DNA of 64,000 bases, from the NCBI RefSeq assembly GCF_048569485.1, contig NC_134364.1, positions 133,242,252-133,306,251 on the forward strand. Direction: 5' to 3'. The notes under the pieces are model-generated. The model was not told the DNA's origin, searched no databases, and was given only the letters and a program-made list of their open reading frames with translations. Shown piece after piece: positions 11,404-21,966 of the stretch. Source of the DNA: Anomaloglossus baeobatrachus. Its lineage: Eukaryota; Chordata; Amphibia; Anura; Aromobatidae. Within the stretch, counting starts at the first letter, position 1; the number at the start of each line of letters is the position of its first letter. Made by a program: the position numbers and the translations under genes.

Positions 11404-12733
11404 CTAGCTGTAGTACCCAGGCGTTGCTCGGGATAGTAACTGTCTCTCTGTCTTTCTCCCAGTCTCTGTCTGTGTGTCACTGTCTGTCTGTCTCGCTGTC
11501 TGTCTCTTTCCTTGTCTGTCTGTTTCTATCTCTCTGTCTGTATTTGCATCAGTCTGTCTCAATCTCTGTATCTGTCTGTCTCTCTCTCTCTGTCTCTTTC
11601 CCGCTTTGTCTCTTTCTCGCTCTGTCTGTTTCCCGCTCTTTCTCTTTTCAGGTCTGTCTCTTTGCCCATCTGTCTCTTGGCCCGTCTGTCTCTTGGCCCG
11701 GCTGTCTCTTGGCCCGTCTGTCTCTTTGGGCAGCTGTCTCTTTTCAGGGCTGTCTCTTTGCCTGTCTATCTCTTTGCCCGTCTGTCTCTTTGCCCGTCTG
11801 TCTCTTTGCCCGTCTGTCTCTTTGCCGGGCTGCCTTTCCAGGGCTGTCTCTTTCCAGGGTTGTCTCTCTCCAGGGCTGTCTCTTTCCTGCTCTGTCTCTT
11901 TCCTGCTCTGTCTCTTTCCAGGCCTGTCTCTTCCCAGGGCTGTCTCTCTCCAGGGTTGTCTCTCTCCTGCTCTGTCTCTTTCCTGCTCTGTCTCTTTCCT
12001 GCTCTGTCTCTTTCCAGGCCTGTCTCTCTCCAGGGCTGTCTCTCTCCAGGGCTGTCTCTTTCCAGGGCTGCTTCTCTCCTGCCCTGTCTCTTTCCCGCTC
12101 TGTCTCTTTCCCGCTCTGTCTCTTTCCCACGTCTGTCTCTTTTCAGGTCTGTCTCTTTCCAGGTCTGTCTCTTTCCAGGTCTATCTCTTTCCAGGTCTGT
12201 CTCTTTTTAGGTCTGTCTCTTTCCAGGTCTGTCTCTTTCCAGGTCTGTCTCTTTCCAGGTCTATCTCTTTCCAGGTCTATCTCTTTCCAGGTCTGTCTCT
12301 TTTTAGGTCTGTCTCTTTGCTGCTCTGTCTCTTTCCCACTCTGTCTCTTTCCAGGGCTGTCTCTTTCCAGTTCTGTCTCTGTCTGTCTCTTCCTGTCTCT
12401 CTCTATCCATCTCACCACCAACATCTTTTTACCTCACACATAAGCTTTTTATACTAACAGTTTATTTTGTTCCTATAGCAACCACTGACAGTTGCTATTT
12501 ATAGCCTGCAGCTCCCATCTCCATTCAGTTTAATGGCTGCAGGATTTTTGTAGAGTAACTGGAAAGTGTGGGGTTAAATTTTCCCGCCCAAACATAGTCT
12601 ATGACGTTCCCTGGGTCACATGGGGCGTCTGTGCAAAATTTCGTGATTGTAGATGCGAAGGTGCGGATTCCTTTAGCGGAGATACACACACACACACACA
12701 CACACATACATGCACTGAGCTTTATATATTAGA
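11404..12733 (-). mobile_element. Non-autonomous Helitron with (GTCT)n core
   Basis: On the minus strand the 5' end is TCTAATATATAAAGCTC at 12733, followed by an (AC/GT)n run. The 3' end is a diverged hairpin CCCgagcaacgcctGGG-type followed by TACTACAGCTAG, with CTAG at 11404-11407. The core at 11440-12420 is a degenerate TCTC/GTCT array with a superimposed higher-order unit (TCTTTCCAGGTCTGTC-like). It is non-coding. Confidence 0.75.
11440..12420. repeat. Degenerate GTCT/TCTC tandem array
   Basis: A pyrimidine-rich array with about 16-bp higher-order repeats (CTGTCTCTTTCCAGG variants). It gives false open frames in all three plus frames. Similar arrays occur at 12890-13280, 15880-17100, 19620-20150, 20700-20940 and 22030-22760. 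Confidence 0.95.
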
Positions 12734-13280
12734 TATATATACAGTATATATATATATATATATATATACTAGCTGTACTACCCGGCTTCGCCCGGGTTAA
12801 TAACTGCTGTTAACAAAATAGAATGTATTAACAAAAATGTATTCTGCACCCAAACACCACAAAACAAATAGATAGAAATGTAATTATAATGTCTGTCTCC
12901 CCATCTGTATATATCTCTGTCTCTCTCTTTGTCTGTCTGTCTCTTTCCCTGTCTGTCTCTGACTGTCTGTCTCTTTCTCCATCTGTCTCAATCTCTTTCC
13001 CTGTCTATCTATCTCTTTCCCTGTCTATCTATGTCACTTTCCCTGTCTGTCTCTTTTCCTCTCTTTCCCTGTCTGTCTCATTCCCTCTTTCCCTCTGTCT
13101 CTTTCCCCGTGTCTGTCTCTTTGTCTGTCTCCTACCCTGTCTGTCTCTTTCCCTTTCTTTCCCTGTCTGTCTGTTTCCCTGTGTCTGTCTCTTTGTCTGT
13201 GTCTGTCTCTTAACCTGTCTCTCTCTTTCCCTCTCTTTCCCTGTCTGTCTCTTTCCCTGTCAGTCTGTCTCTTTGTCTGT

Positions 13281-14134
13281 ATGGAGAGAAGGTATGCACA
13301 CCAGTGACTATGTAAGGGGAATACATGTAATAGCAGAAACTGCTGTGTGAATACTGACATGAAAAATCCAATAGCTATATGTAAGAATGAAATGGGAAAA
13401 ATGGAATCTGCATTACTGCCATGAATATATGAATCAAGAGAAATTTAGCTACTGAATTGATCAATGCAATAGAGCCCCAACACTACGCCAAAGTATCTCT
13501 CTACGTTGGGGTCCCTAGCTTGTGTGTGTCCTCTCATGCAGTTAAAAAACTTAACATGTATGGGAAGCTGAGACCCAGGCTATTTATGCGTATCATGTGG
13601 ATTGGCAATAGGTGTGTATGGGGAGGGTTCACAAACGAAAAACTACTAACAAATAAGGAATAACGTTTGGAACACCATTCTATGTCTGAACTGGGTGCAA
13701 AAACCTAAAAAAAATCACTATATGGAGATAAGGTATGCACACCAGTGACTATGCAAGGGGAATACATGTAATACCAGAAACTGCTGTGTGAATACTGACA
13801 TGAAAAATTCAATAGCTATATGTAAGAATGAAATAGAACGTAGAGAAATACTTTGACGTAGTGTTGGGGCTCTATTGCATTGATCAATTCAGTAGCTAAA
13901 TTTCTCTTGATTCATATGTTCATGGCAGTAATGCAGGTTCCATTTTTCCCATTTCATTCTTACATATAGCTATTGGATTTTTCATGTCAGTATTCACACA
14001 GCAGTTTCTGCTATTACATGTATTCCCCTTGCATAGTCACTGGTGTGCATACCTTATCTCCATATAGAGATGTTTTTTTAGGTTTTTGCACCCAGTTCAG
14101 ACTTAGAATGGAGTTCCAAACGTTATTCCTTATT
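13281..14134. mobile_element. Inverted-repeat insert with 15-bp target duplication
   Basis: It is flanked by TGTCTCTTTGTCTGT at 13266-13280 and 14135-14149. The left part (ATGGAGAGAAGGTATGCACACC) recurs in direct orientation at 13721 and inverted at 13983-14070, so the element contains both tandem and inverted copies of a unit of about 400 bp. No coding region or clear hammerhead is seen. The same family inserted at 17354-18903. Long target duplication and fold-back arms resemble the Penelope-type inserts elsewhere, but the family is not proven. Confidence 0.65.
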
Positions 14135-14453
14135 TGTCTCTTTGTCTGTGTCTGTCTCTTACCTTGTCTGTCTGTTTCTTACCCTGTCTGTGTCTGCCTC
14201 TTTCCCTGTCTGTGTCTGCCTCTTTCCCTGTCTATGTCTGTCTCTTTCCCTGGCTGCATTGTGACACGCCAACATTCCATATAAGGGCGTGGCTGCGCAT
14301 TCTTCTGAAGTTCTGGCTGCACTGTGGGTCCCAGCTCCATTCGCTTTAATGGAGGCAGGTTTTTTGGCAAATAACTGTAAAGAGTGGGGTTAACATTTCC
14401 TTTCAAAACATAGCCTATGACGCTCTCGGGGTCCAGAAGTGTGAGTGTGTAAT

Positions 14454-15252
14454 GGGATCAACAATTCAGACTGCATCATTAATGTAGAAGTGGATTTGAA
14501 TATTGCTTCAGCACTTGCCCACAAGGGGGCAGTGTCAGACTGTGCAACCACAAACACAGAGGTGGGAAATCCCCTACTGCAGCTTGTGTGTTTGAACCAG
14601 GAAGAAAAAGTGCGGGAAGGTTGTTCAGCTCCGGAGCTCAGCCAGAGGAGAGCTGCGTGTGGTCTTCCTGAACAGAGGGCTCTTTTGCCACCGGAGTCTT
14701 GGAGGAATCACCCTGTGGAAGTGGTTTCTGCCATTCCCGGTCTGCAGGACTTTGTTTTCACCAAGGATCTAACCGGACTGCAGAGCATCGCACCCTGAGT
14801 GCAAGTGCAGGGGCTGTGACTTCCCTTCTTCTGTTCGGCGTGCCCCAGGACTAAAAGACTGACTAGAATCTGTTACCAGTGGGAGAAGATCAAAGGAAAA
14901 GACCGAGGAGCTGCATCCCTTCAGCGCTGCACCGGGACCCATCATCGTGAGACTCCAGGCCTGAGACGTGGGAGCGGCATCTTCTTCTGGGATAGACTGG
15001 TACGTGATTGTAGGGAAAGTTAGGGAAAGTTGCCGCCATTTCTTTGTTGTTTTTTTTCCTTTCTTCCTGCTGCGTACCCGGAAGGAGTGAAGATCCGGGG
15101 ACTCCACTATACTCATGTGCGCAGATAGTTCGGTTGATTGTATTATAAATATGCTTCCTAGTAAAGAAATGTTACTACCGGTAAAATCTGAGTATGGGGA
15201 TTTTGTTGGAATAGAGCATACACACACCCGCGGCCCTACCACCGGTCGCTTC
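14454..15252 (+). mobile_element. Probable solo LTR fossil within a Helitron
   Basis: This about 0.8-kb stretch interrupts a Helitron sequence that is continuous in sister copies (AGTGTG|CAAAATTTTG). The flanking repeat is about GTGTG. It begins near TGTAATGGGATC and ends near GGTCGCTTCA, and contains a TATAAAT box near 15140. It could be an LTR. The exact ends are uncertain by a few bases because the flank itself is (GT)-rich. Confidence 0.5.
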
Positions 15253-15305
15253 ATGTGTGCAAAATTTTGTGGCTGTAGCTGCGACGGTGCGGATGCCAAT
15301 CCCAG

Positions 15306-15345
<40 letters not shown>

Positions 15346-16589
15346 TCAGCTTTATATATTAGATATATACATATATATATAATATATAAAGCTGAATGTG
15401 TGTATGTGTGTGTGTATGTGTGTATGTGTGTGTGTTTGCCGGGATTGGCATTTGCACCGTCGCAGCTACAGCCACAAAATTTTGCACACTGACACTTCTG
15501 GACCCCGAGAGGGTCATAGGCCATATTGTGAGGCGAAATTTTAACCCCATGCATCCAATTTACAAAAACAATTTTGCCCCTATCTACATAATGGGGAAAA
15601 ATTGAAACAAAAAGTGTATCCGCACCGTCGCATTTACAATCACGAAATTTTGCGCAGACACCTCATGTGACCCAGGGAACGTCATAGACTATGTTTTGAC
15701 AGGATAATTTATCCCCGCGCTTTACAGTTACTCTCCAAAAAACATGGCTCCATTAAAGTAAATGGAGCCTGGAACTACAGGTTATTAGTAGGAGCTGTGA
15801 TTGGTTGCTATAGGAACAAAAGACATTCATAGTATAAGAAGCTTATATGTGAGGTAATAAGATGTCGGTGGGTGACAGATAGAGAGAGACAGACAGACAG
15901 ACAGAGAGAGACAGACAGACAGACGGGGAAAGATACAGAGAGATAGAGATAGACAGGGAAAGAGACAGACGGTGAAAGAGACAGAGACAGACGGTGAAAG
16001 AGACAGACAGAGACAGACCTGGAAAGAGACAGACCTGGAAAGAGACAGACCTGGAAAGAGACAGACCTGGAAAGAGACAGATGGGGAAAGAGACAGACGA
16101 GGAAAAAGACAGACAGAGACAGACCTGGAAAGAGATAGACCTGGAAAGAGACAGACAGAGACAGACCTGGAAACAGACTGACCTGGAAAGAGACTGACAT
16201 GGAAAGAGACAGACCTGTAAAGAGACAGACTTGGAAAGAGACAGACTTGGAAAGAGACAGACCTGGAAAGAGACAGACCTGGAAAGAGACAGATGGGGAA
16301 AGAGACAGATGGGGAAAGAAACAGATGGGGAAAGAGACAGACAGACATGCAGACAGGGACAGAGACAGGCAGACAGGGAAGGAGGAGACAGCCAGAGAGA
16401 CAAACAAAGATAGATGGGGAAAGACACAGACCTTGATAGAGACAGACGGGGAAAGAGACAGAGAAATAGAGACAGACAAGGAAAGAGACAGACAGGGAAA
16501 GAGACATGAAAGAGGAAAGAGACAGGCAGGAAAAGACACAGACAAAGAGACGGGGAGACAGACAGGGAACGAGACAGACCTGGGAAAGA

Positions 16590-17084
16590 ATAAATAGATA
16601 ACAGAACAAGCGCACTATGAGAAGCATCCGTGGAAACCTTTTAGCATTTAAATAATAAGAACTGCTCACCTTTGCTGGTTGTGCGTCCCCGCACAACTTC
16701 AGTGAAAGCTTATCAGTCTGGAGTTCCTCCGATCTGAATCCTGTGTTCAGGCTTAAAGAATCCAGACTTGGGGTATCGTTGTCGGCTACTGAGCTCCACC
16801 GGCACCATGGAATTCAGGTTTTTTTTGGTCCTCGATCCTCCAGCTAACCAGCTGGATTCTTTAATGGGTCAGCAGGTCCTTTGCAGCTATTACCGATTCC
16901 CAATAGGGAGAAGGTATATGGATAGATTGCTTTCGGTCTAATGCTAAAGGTATATCATGATGAAAGCATTTCTGCTGAAACGCGTTGTATCAATAGGAGT
17001 ACTTAATTAATTAATAAAGTACAACAAATATCACCAGCAGACGTCCTTATTGCGCTATATTTAGACCGAAAGCAATCTATCCAT
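16590..17084 (+). mobile_element. Insert with decayed hammerhead and 14-bp flanking repeat
   Basis: Direct repeats AGACCTGGGAAAGA at 16576-16589 and 17085-17098 flank it, though the GACA-rich context makes the repeat less decisive. Inside, TGATGA...AGCA/TGCT...GAAACGCGTT at 16968-16986 is a hammerhead-like core. It is enclosed by inverted repeats (ATGGATAGATTGC near 16918 and GCAATCTATCCAT near 17073). There is no ORF. Confidence 0.6.
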
Positions 17085-17353
17085 AGACCTGGGAAAGAGA
17101 CAGACCTAGAAAGAGACAGATGAGGAAAGAAACAGAGAGATAGAGACAGACAAAAAAAGAGACAGACAGAGACAGGCAGACAGGGAAAGAGACAGACCTG
17201 GGAAAGAGACAGACCTAGAAAGAGACAGATGAGGAAAGAAACAGAGAGATAGAGACAGACAAAAAAAGAGACAGACAGAGACAGGCAGACAGGGAAAGAG
17301 ACAGACCTGGGAAAGAGACAGACCTGGGAAAGAGACAGACCTGGGAAAGAGAC

Positions 17354-18903
17354 ACTATATGGAGATAAGGTATGCACACCAGTGACTATGCAAGGGTATT
17401 GTCATGTCAGTATTCACACAGCAGTTTCTGCTTTTCATATATTCCCCTTACATAGTCGCTGGTGTGCATACCTTATCTCCATATAGTGTAGATTTTTTAG
17501 GTTTTTGCACCCAGTTTAGACTCAGAATGGAGTTCCAGACGTTATTTCTTGATTAGCTCTATAGAACAAGACTGCCCACTGTGAGCTCCACACAGCTAGT
17601 GAAGTGAGCAGCGCAATAAGCAGTGACATCACTTAGGTGATTTTCGGTCACAGCTGGAGTACTACACCTGTGACCACAAATCAGGCCACCGTGACTGAAG
17701 TGAGCCACGTGATCAGCGGTGATGTCACTCAGGTGAGTCCTTCACCTGCGGCTCACTTTAGTCATGGACTGGGTCTCAGCTTCCCATACACGGTAGGTTT
17801 TTTAACTGCATGAGAGGACACACACAAGCTAGGGACCCCAACGTAGAGAAATACTTTGGCGTAGTGTTGGGGCTCTATTGCATTGATCAATTCAGTAGCT
17901 AAATTTCTCTTGATTCATATGTTCATGGCAGTAATGCAGGTTCCATTTTTCACATTTCATTCTTACATATAGCTATTGGATTTTTCATGTCAGTATTCAC
18001 ACAGCAGTTTCTGCTATTACATGTATTCCCCTTACATAGTCACTGGTGTGCATACCTTATCTCCATATAGTGATGTTTTTTTAGGTTTTTGCACCCAGTT
18101 CAGACTAAAGGTCCAGTCACACTAAGCAACTTACCAGCGATCCCAACAACGATAGGGATCGCTGGTAAGTTGCTAGGAGGTTGCTGGTGAGATGTCACAC
18201 TGCGACGCTCCAGCGATCCCACCAGCAACCTGACCTGGCAGGGATCGCTGGAGCGTCGCTACACAAGTTGCTGGTGAGCTCACCAGCAACCAGTGACCAG
18301 CCCCCAGCGCCGCGTGGAAGATGCTGCGCTTGGTAACTAAGGTAAATATCGGGTAACCAACCCGATATTTACCTTGGTTACCACTGCACAGAGCTACACG
18401 TGCAGAGAGCAGGGAGCAGCGAACACTGAGCGCTGGCTCCCTGCTCTCCTAGTTACAGCACACATCGGGTTAATTAACCCGATGTGTGCTGCAGCTACAT
18501 GTGCACAGAGCAGGAGCCGGCACTGACAGTGAGAGCGGAGGAGGCTGGTATCAAAGGTAAATATCGGGTAACCAAGGACAGGGCTTCTTGGTTACCCGAT
18601 GTTTACTGTGGTTACCAGCCTCTGCAGAAGCCGGCTCCTGCTGCCTGCACATTTAGTTGTTGCTCTGTCGCTGTCACACACAGCGATCTGTGCTTCACAG
18701 CAGGACAGCAACAACTAAAAAATGGCCCAGGACATTCAGCAACAACCAACGACCTCACAGCAGGGGCCAGGTTGTTGCTGGATGTCACACACAGCAACAT
18801 CGCTAGCAACGTCACAAAAGTTGTTCGTTAGCAGCGATGTTGCTAGCGATGTTGCTTAGTGTGACGGGGCCTTTAGAATGATGTTCCAAACGTTATTCCT
18901 TAT
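17354..18903. mobile_element. Insert with 13-bp target duplication, carrying a MITE
   Basis: It is flanked by CTGGGAAAGAGAC (17341-17353 and 18904-18916). It belongs to the same family as 13281-14134: it shares TATGGAGATAAGGTATGCAC and the CCAACGTAGAGAAATACTTTG block, in inverted arrangement. The MITE at 18109-18872 is inserted in it. Confidence 0.65.
18109..18872. mobile_element. MITE with AGGyCCnGTCACACTAAGCAAC ends
   Basis: The left end AGGTCCAGTCACACTAAGC and the right end GCTTAGTGTGACGGGGCCT are inverted repeats. They are flanked by TAA (18106-18108) and TTA (18873-18875). Sister copies of the host repeat at 14098-14120 and 17510-17535 show the uninterrupted target (CAGACTTAGAATG). The interior is GC-balanced, with many internal inverted blocks (GGGATCGCTGG, ACCCGATATTTACC). 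It is non-coding and probably PIF/Harbinger-type. Confidence 0.8.
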
Positions 18904-19248
18904 CTGGGAAAGAGACAGACCTGGAAAGAGACAGATGGGGAAATAAACTGAGAGATAGAGAAAGAAAAAAAAGAGACAGACAGAGACAGGCAGACGGCGA
19001 AAGAGACAGACCTGGAAAGAGACAGACGGAGCACATTACTTGGCCAATTTAGTTAAATCTGTGTGGAATATCTGTGGTGATGAAATATATGTTGTGAAAT
19101 GCTTCTATTAGCTTAGTTTTTGCCTTTTAATAATTACATTTCTATCTATTTGTTTTGTGGTTTTTGTGTGCACAATAAATTTTTGTCAATACATTCTATT
19201 TTGTTAACAACAGTTATTAACCCGGGTGAAGCCAGGTAGTACAGCTAG

Positions 19249-19262
19249 TCTAATATATAAAG

Positions 19263-19351
<89 letters not shown>

Positions 19352-20275
19352 TGTGTGTGTGTCTGGGATTGGCATCTGCACCGTCACAGCTACAGCCACA
19401 AAATTTTGCACACTCACACGTCTGGACCCCGAGAGCGTCATAGGCTATGTTTAGAGGGGAAATTTTAACCCCACACTTTACAGTTATTCGCAAAAAAACC
19501 TGCCTCCATTACAGCGAATGGAGCTGGGAGCCACAGTGCAGCCAGAACGTCAGAAGAATGCGCAGCCACGCCCTTATATGGAATGTTGGCGTGTCACAAT
19601 GCAGCCAGGGAAAGAGATAGACACAGACAGGAAAAGAGACAGACACAAACAGGGTAAGAAACAGACACAAAGAGACAGACAAAGAGACAGACTGACAGGG
19701 AAAGAGACAGGCAGGGAAAGAGAGGGAAAGAGAGAGACAGGTTAAGAGACAGACACAGACAGGTAAAGAGACAGACAAAAGAGACAGAGACAGACACAGG
19801 GAAACAGACAGACAGGGAAAGAGAGGGAAAGAGACAGACAGGGTAAGAGACAGACAAAGACAGGTAAAGAGAGACAAACAGACAGACACAGGGAAAGAGA
19901 CAGAGGGAAAGAGGGAAAGAGATAGGGAAAGAGACAGACAGGGAAAGAGAGGGAAAGAGACAGACAGGGAAAGAGACAGACAGGGAAAGTGACAGAGATA
20001 GATAGACATACAGGGAAAGAGATAGCTAGACAGGGAAAAAGATTGAGACAGACGGAGAAAGAGACAGAGACAGTCAGAGACAGACAGGGAAAGAGACAGA
20101 CAGACAAAGAGATAGAGAGAGACAGAGATATATATACAGAGGGGGAGACAGACATTATAATTACATTTATATCTATTTGTTTTGTGGTTTTTGTGTGCAG
20201 AATACATTTTTGTTAATACATTCTATTTTGTTAACAGCAGTTATTAACCCGGGCGACGCCGGGTAGTACAGCTAG
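19249..20275 (+). mobile_element. Non-autonomous Helitron, cleanest copy
   Basis: The 5' end TCTAATATATAAAGCTG at 19249 directly abuts the CTAG of the previous copy. The 3' end is hairpin CCCGGGCGACGCCGGG plus TAGTACAGCTAG, ending at 20275. Between them are a (GT)n run, a conserved AT-rich block (GCACCGTCACAGCTACAGCC), then a GACA array (19620-20150). It is about 1.03 kb with no coding region. This is the best template for the family. Confidence 0.85.
19263..19364. repeat. (GT)n microsatellite, about 50 repeats
   Basis: A nearly pure GT run in the 5' subterminal region of a Helitron. Shorter GT/AC runs occupy the same position in the other copies (12685-12707, 15308-15342, 20290-20360). Confidence 0.95.
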
Positions 20276-20295
20276 TAATATATAAAGCTGAATGT

Positions 20296-20331
<36 letters not shown>

Positions 20332-20941
20332 GTGTGCGCGTGTGTGCGTGTGTGTGTGTCCAGGATTGGCATCTGTACCGTCGCAGCTACAGCCACAAAA
20401 ATTTGCACACTCACACGTCTGGACCCCGAGAGCGTCATAGGCTATGTTGTGAGGCGAAATTTCAACCCCGCGCGTTCCAATTTAACAAATCAATTTTGCC
20501 CCTATCTACATAATGGGGAAAAAGTGAAACGAAAAGTGTATCCGCACCGTTACTCTCCAAAAAACATGGCTCCATTAAAGTAAATGGAGCCTGGAACTAC
20601 AGGTTATTAGTAGGAGCTGTGATTGGTTGCTATAGGAACAAAAGACATTCATAGTATAAGAAGCTTATATGTGAGGTAATAAGATTTCGGTGGGTGACGG
20701 ATAGAGAGAGACAGACAGAGACAGACAAAGAGACAGACAGAGACAGACAGACAAACAGGGAAAGAGACAGACGGTGAAAGAGACAGACAGACGGTGAAAG
20801 AGACAGACAGAGACAGACAGTGAAAGAGACAGACAGAGACAGACGGGGAAAGAGACAGACAGAGACAGACCTGGACAGAGACAGACCTGGAAAGAGACAG
20901 ACCTGGAAAGAGACAGACAGAGACAGACCTGGAAGGAGACT

Positions 20942-21966
20942 GCTGCCATATGAAGACACGTACCATCATTAGAATCTTTCCCTGTCTCCCTGGGCCTCCT
21001 GATGAACCGGATTAGAGGGCGGAGAAACGCGTCGAGGCAGTGCGAATGCACTTGATAAAGGGAAGTTAATGCATCAGCTTAAAATTATATCTATTCATGT
21101 GTACTGATTGTATAGACTGGCATTGTTCCAGAGGTTGGGATTTGCTTGAAAGCAAGTTTAATGTGTTATCTTAAATTTTTGGGATGACCTGGTAATTGGA
21201 CTATTTTCTCCCCTGCATCTGAATTTATTCTGGTCAAAATTGGGGTATACCAACCTGATCTAGATATCGGGGCGCTGTGGTACCTAGTATCCCTGTTTAT
21301 TTGATGGATGACCAGTGAACTAGACAGGTTTGGTTTCTGTTCCCTGTGCATAAACCAATGACCAGCTATTTTGAGCATATTATTTAGATAGCTGGTTGGG
21401 GCATGTATTATCCCTATACATGAATTAATGACCAGCTGAATTTGAGCATATTAATTGAATAAGGGGTAGTGGTATCTATTCTCCCTGTATATGAATAATG
21501 ACCAGCTGAATTGGAGCATATTAAACAGGTGGAGCGATATTTTGCCCCCTCCTTAGGCTGTGTGGTGGAGGAAAGAGTCCAACCAATAATATAGAAGTTA
21601 CTTGCTCAGGCATTTCTCTGCATATGGTAGGGTATTTAATAGGGTAAGTCAGGGATAGCCACCGAGGAACGGGGGCGCCCGGCTAAGTTAAGGTGATTTA
21701 CCTCCGTCGGTAGGAAGGTGTGAGGTTGTAGGTCCTAATAGGGCCAGATTAATCCCATTTGGGATCCCATACCCCCGGCTTTACTGCCTCTGATTGTATC
21801 TGATACAGGGGTGGCTACCCTGGTGTATATTTATATTACCCTGATAAATTTTAGATAGGTGAATCACTTGGGAATTTTTAAGATATATTTAATAAAAATT
21901 GAATTTTAAAAGGGATTGTTTTTTCACTATATATGTACTTTCTGACTATCCTAAAAATATTTTTGT
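20942..21966 (+). mobile_element. 1-kb hammerhead-bearing insert flanked by a 320-bp duplication
   Basis: The sequence from GGTTGCTATAGGAACAAAAG to GACCTGGAAGGAGAC occurs at about 20625-20941 and again at about 21967-22290. The two copies are almost identical, differing by one 4-bp indel. The insert between them starts TGCTGCCATATGAAGACACG and has a hammerhead 52 bases in. It has no long ORF. It may be a Penelope-like derivative with a very long target duplication, or an insertion followed by local duplication. Confidence 0.6.
20994..21038 (+). ncRNA. Hammerhead ribozyme motif, canonical core
   Basis: Stem I is GCCTC (20994-20998) with GAGGC (21034-21038), five perfect pairs. The core is CTGATGA at 20999-21005. 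Stem II is CCG (21007-21009) with CGG (21020-21022). Then GAAAC at 21024-21028, the minimal stem III palindrome ACGCGT (21027-21032), and predicted cleavage after C21033. This is the most canonical of the hammerheads here. Confidence 0.8.

Larger units (their letters stand above)
12769..15363 (-). mobile_element. Non-autonomous Helitron with GTCT core and two nested insertions
   Basis: The 3' end on the minus strand is the hairpin CCCGGGCGAAGCCGGG followed by TAGTACAGCTAG (CTAG at 12769-12772). The 5' end is TCTAATATATAAAGCTG at 15363, then (GT)n. In between are a GTCT array, a 13281-14134 insert with a 15-bp target duplication, and an LTR-like insert at about 14454-15252. The flanks around those inserts rejoin to the sequence seen in the other copies (for example GTGTGCAAAATTTTG). 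Confidence 0.8.
15378..19248 (+). mobile_element. Non-autonomous Helitron, enlarged by nested insertions
   Basis: The 5' end is TAATATATAAAGCTGAATG (the initial TC has decayed to TA). The 3' end is CCCGGGTGAAGCCAGGTAGTACAGCTAG, finishing at 19248. It contains a GACA array (15880-17350), a decayed hammerhead insert (16590-17084) and the insert at 17354-18903. The copy that follows starts at the very next base. Confidence 0.75.

Noticed and set aside
11397-12457. ORFs of 230-350 residues rich in Cys/Leu/Ser
   Set aside because: They are translations of a GTCT/TCTC microsatellite; the same artefact recurs at 12889, 15808, 19509 and 21974.
16590-17084. Calling the 16966 motif an active hammerhead
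   Set aside because: The invariant C of CTGANGA is A and stem I does not pair.
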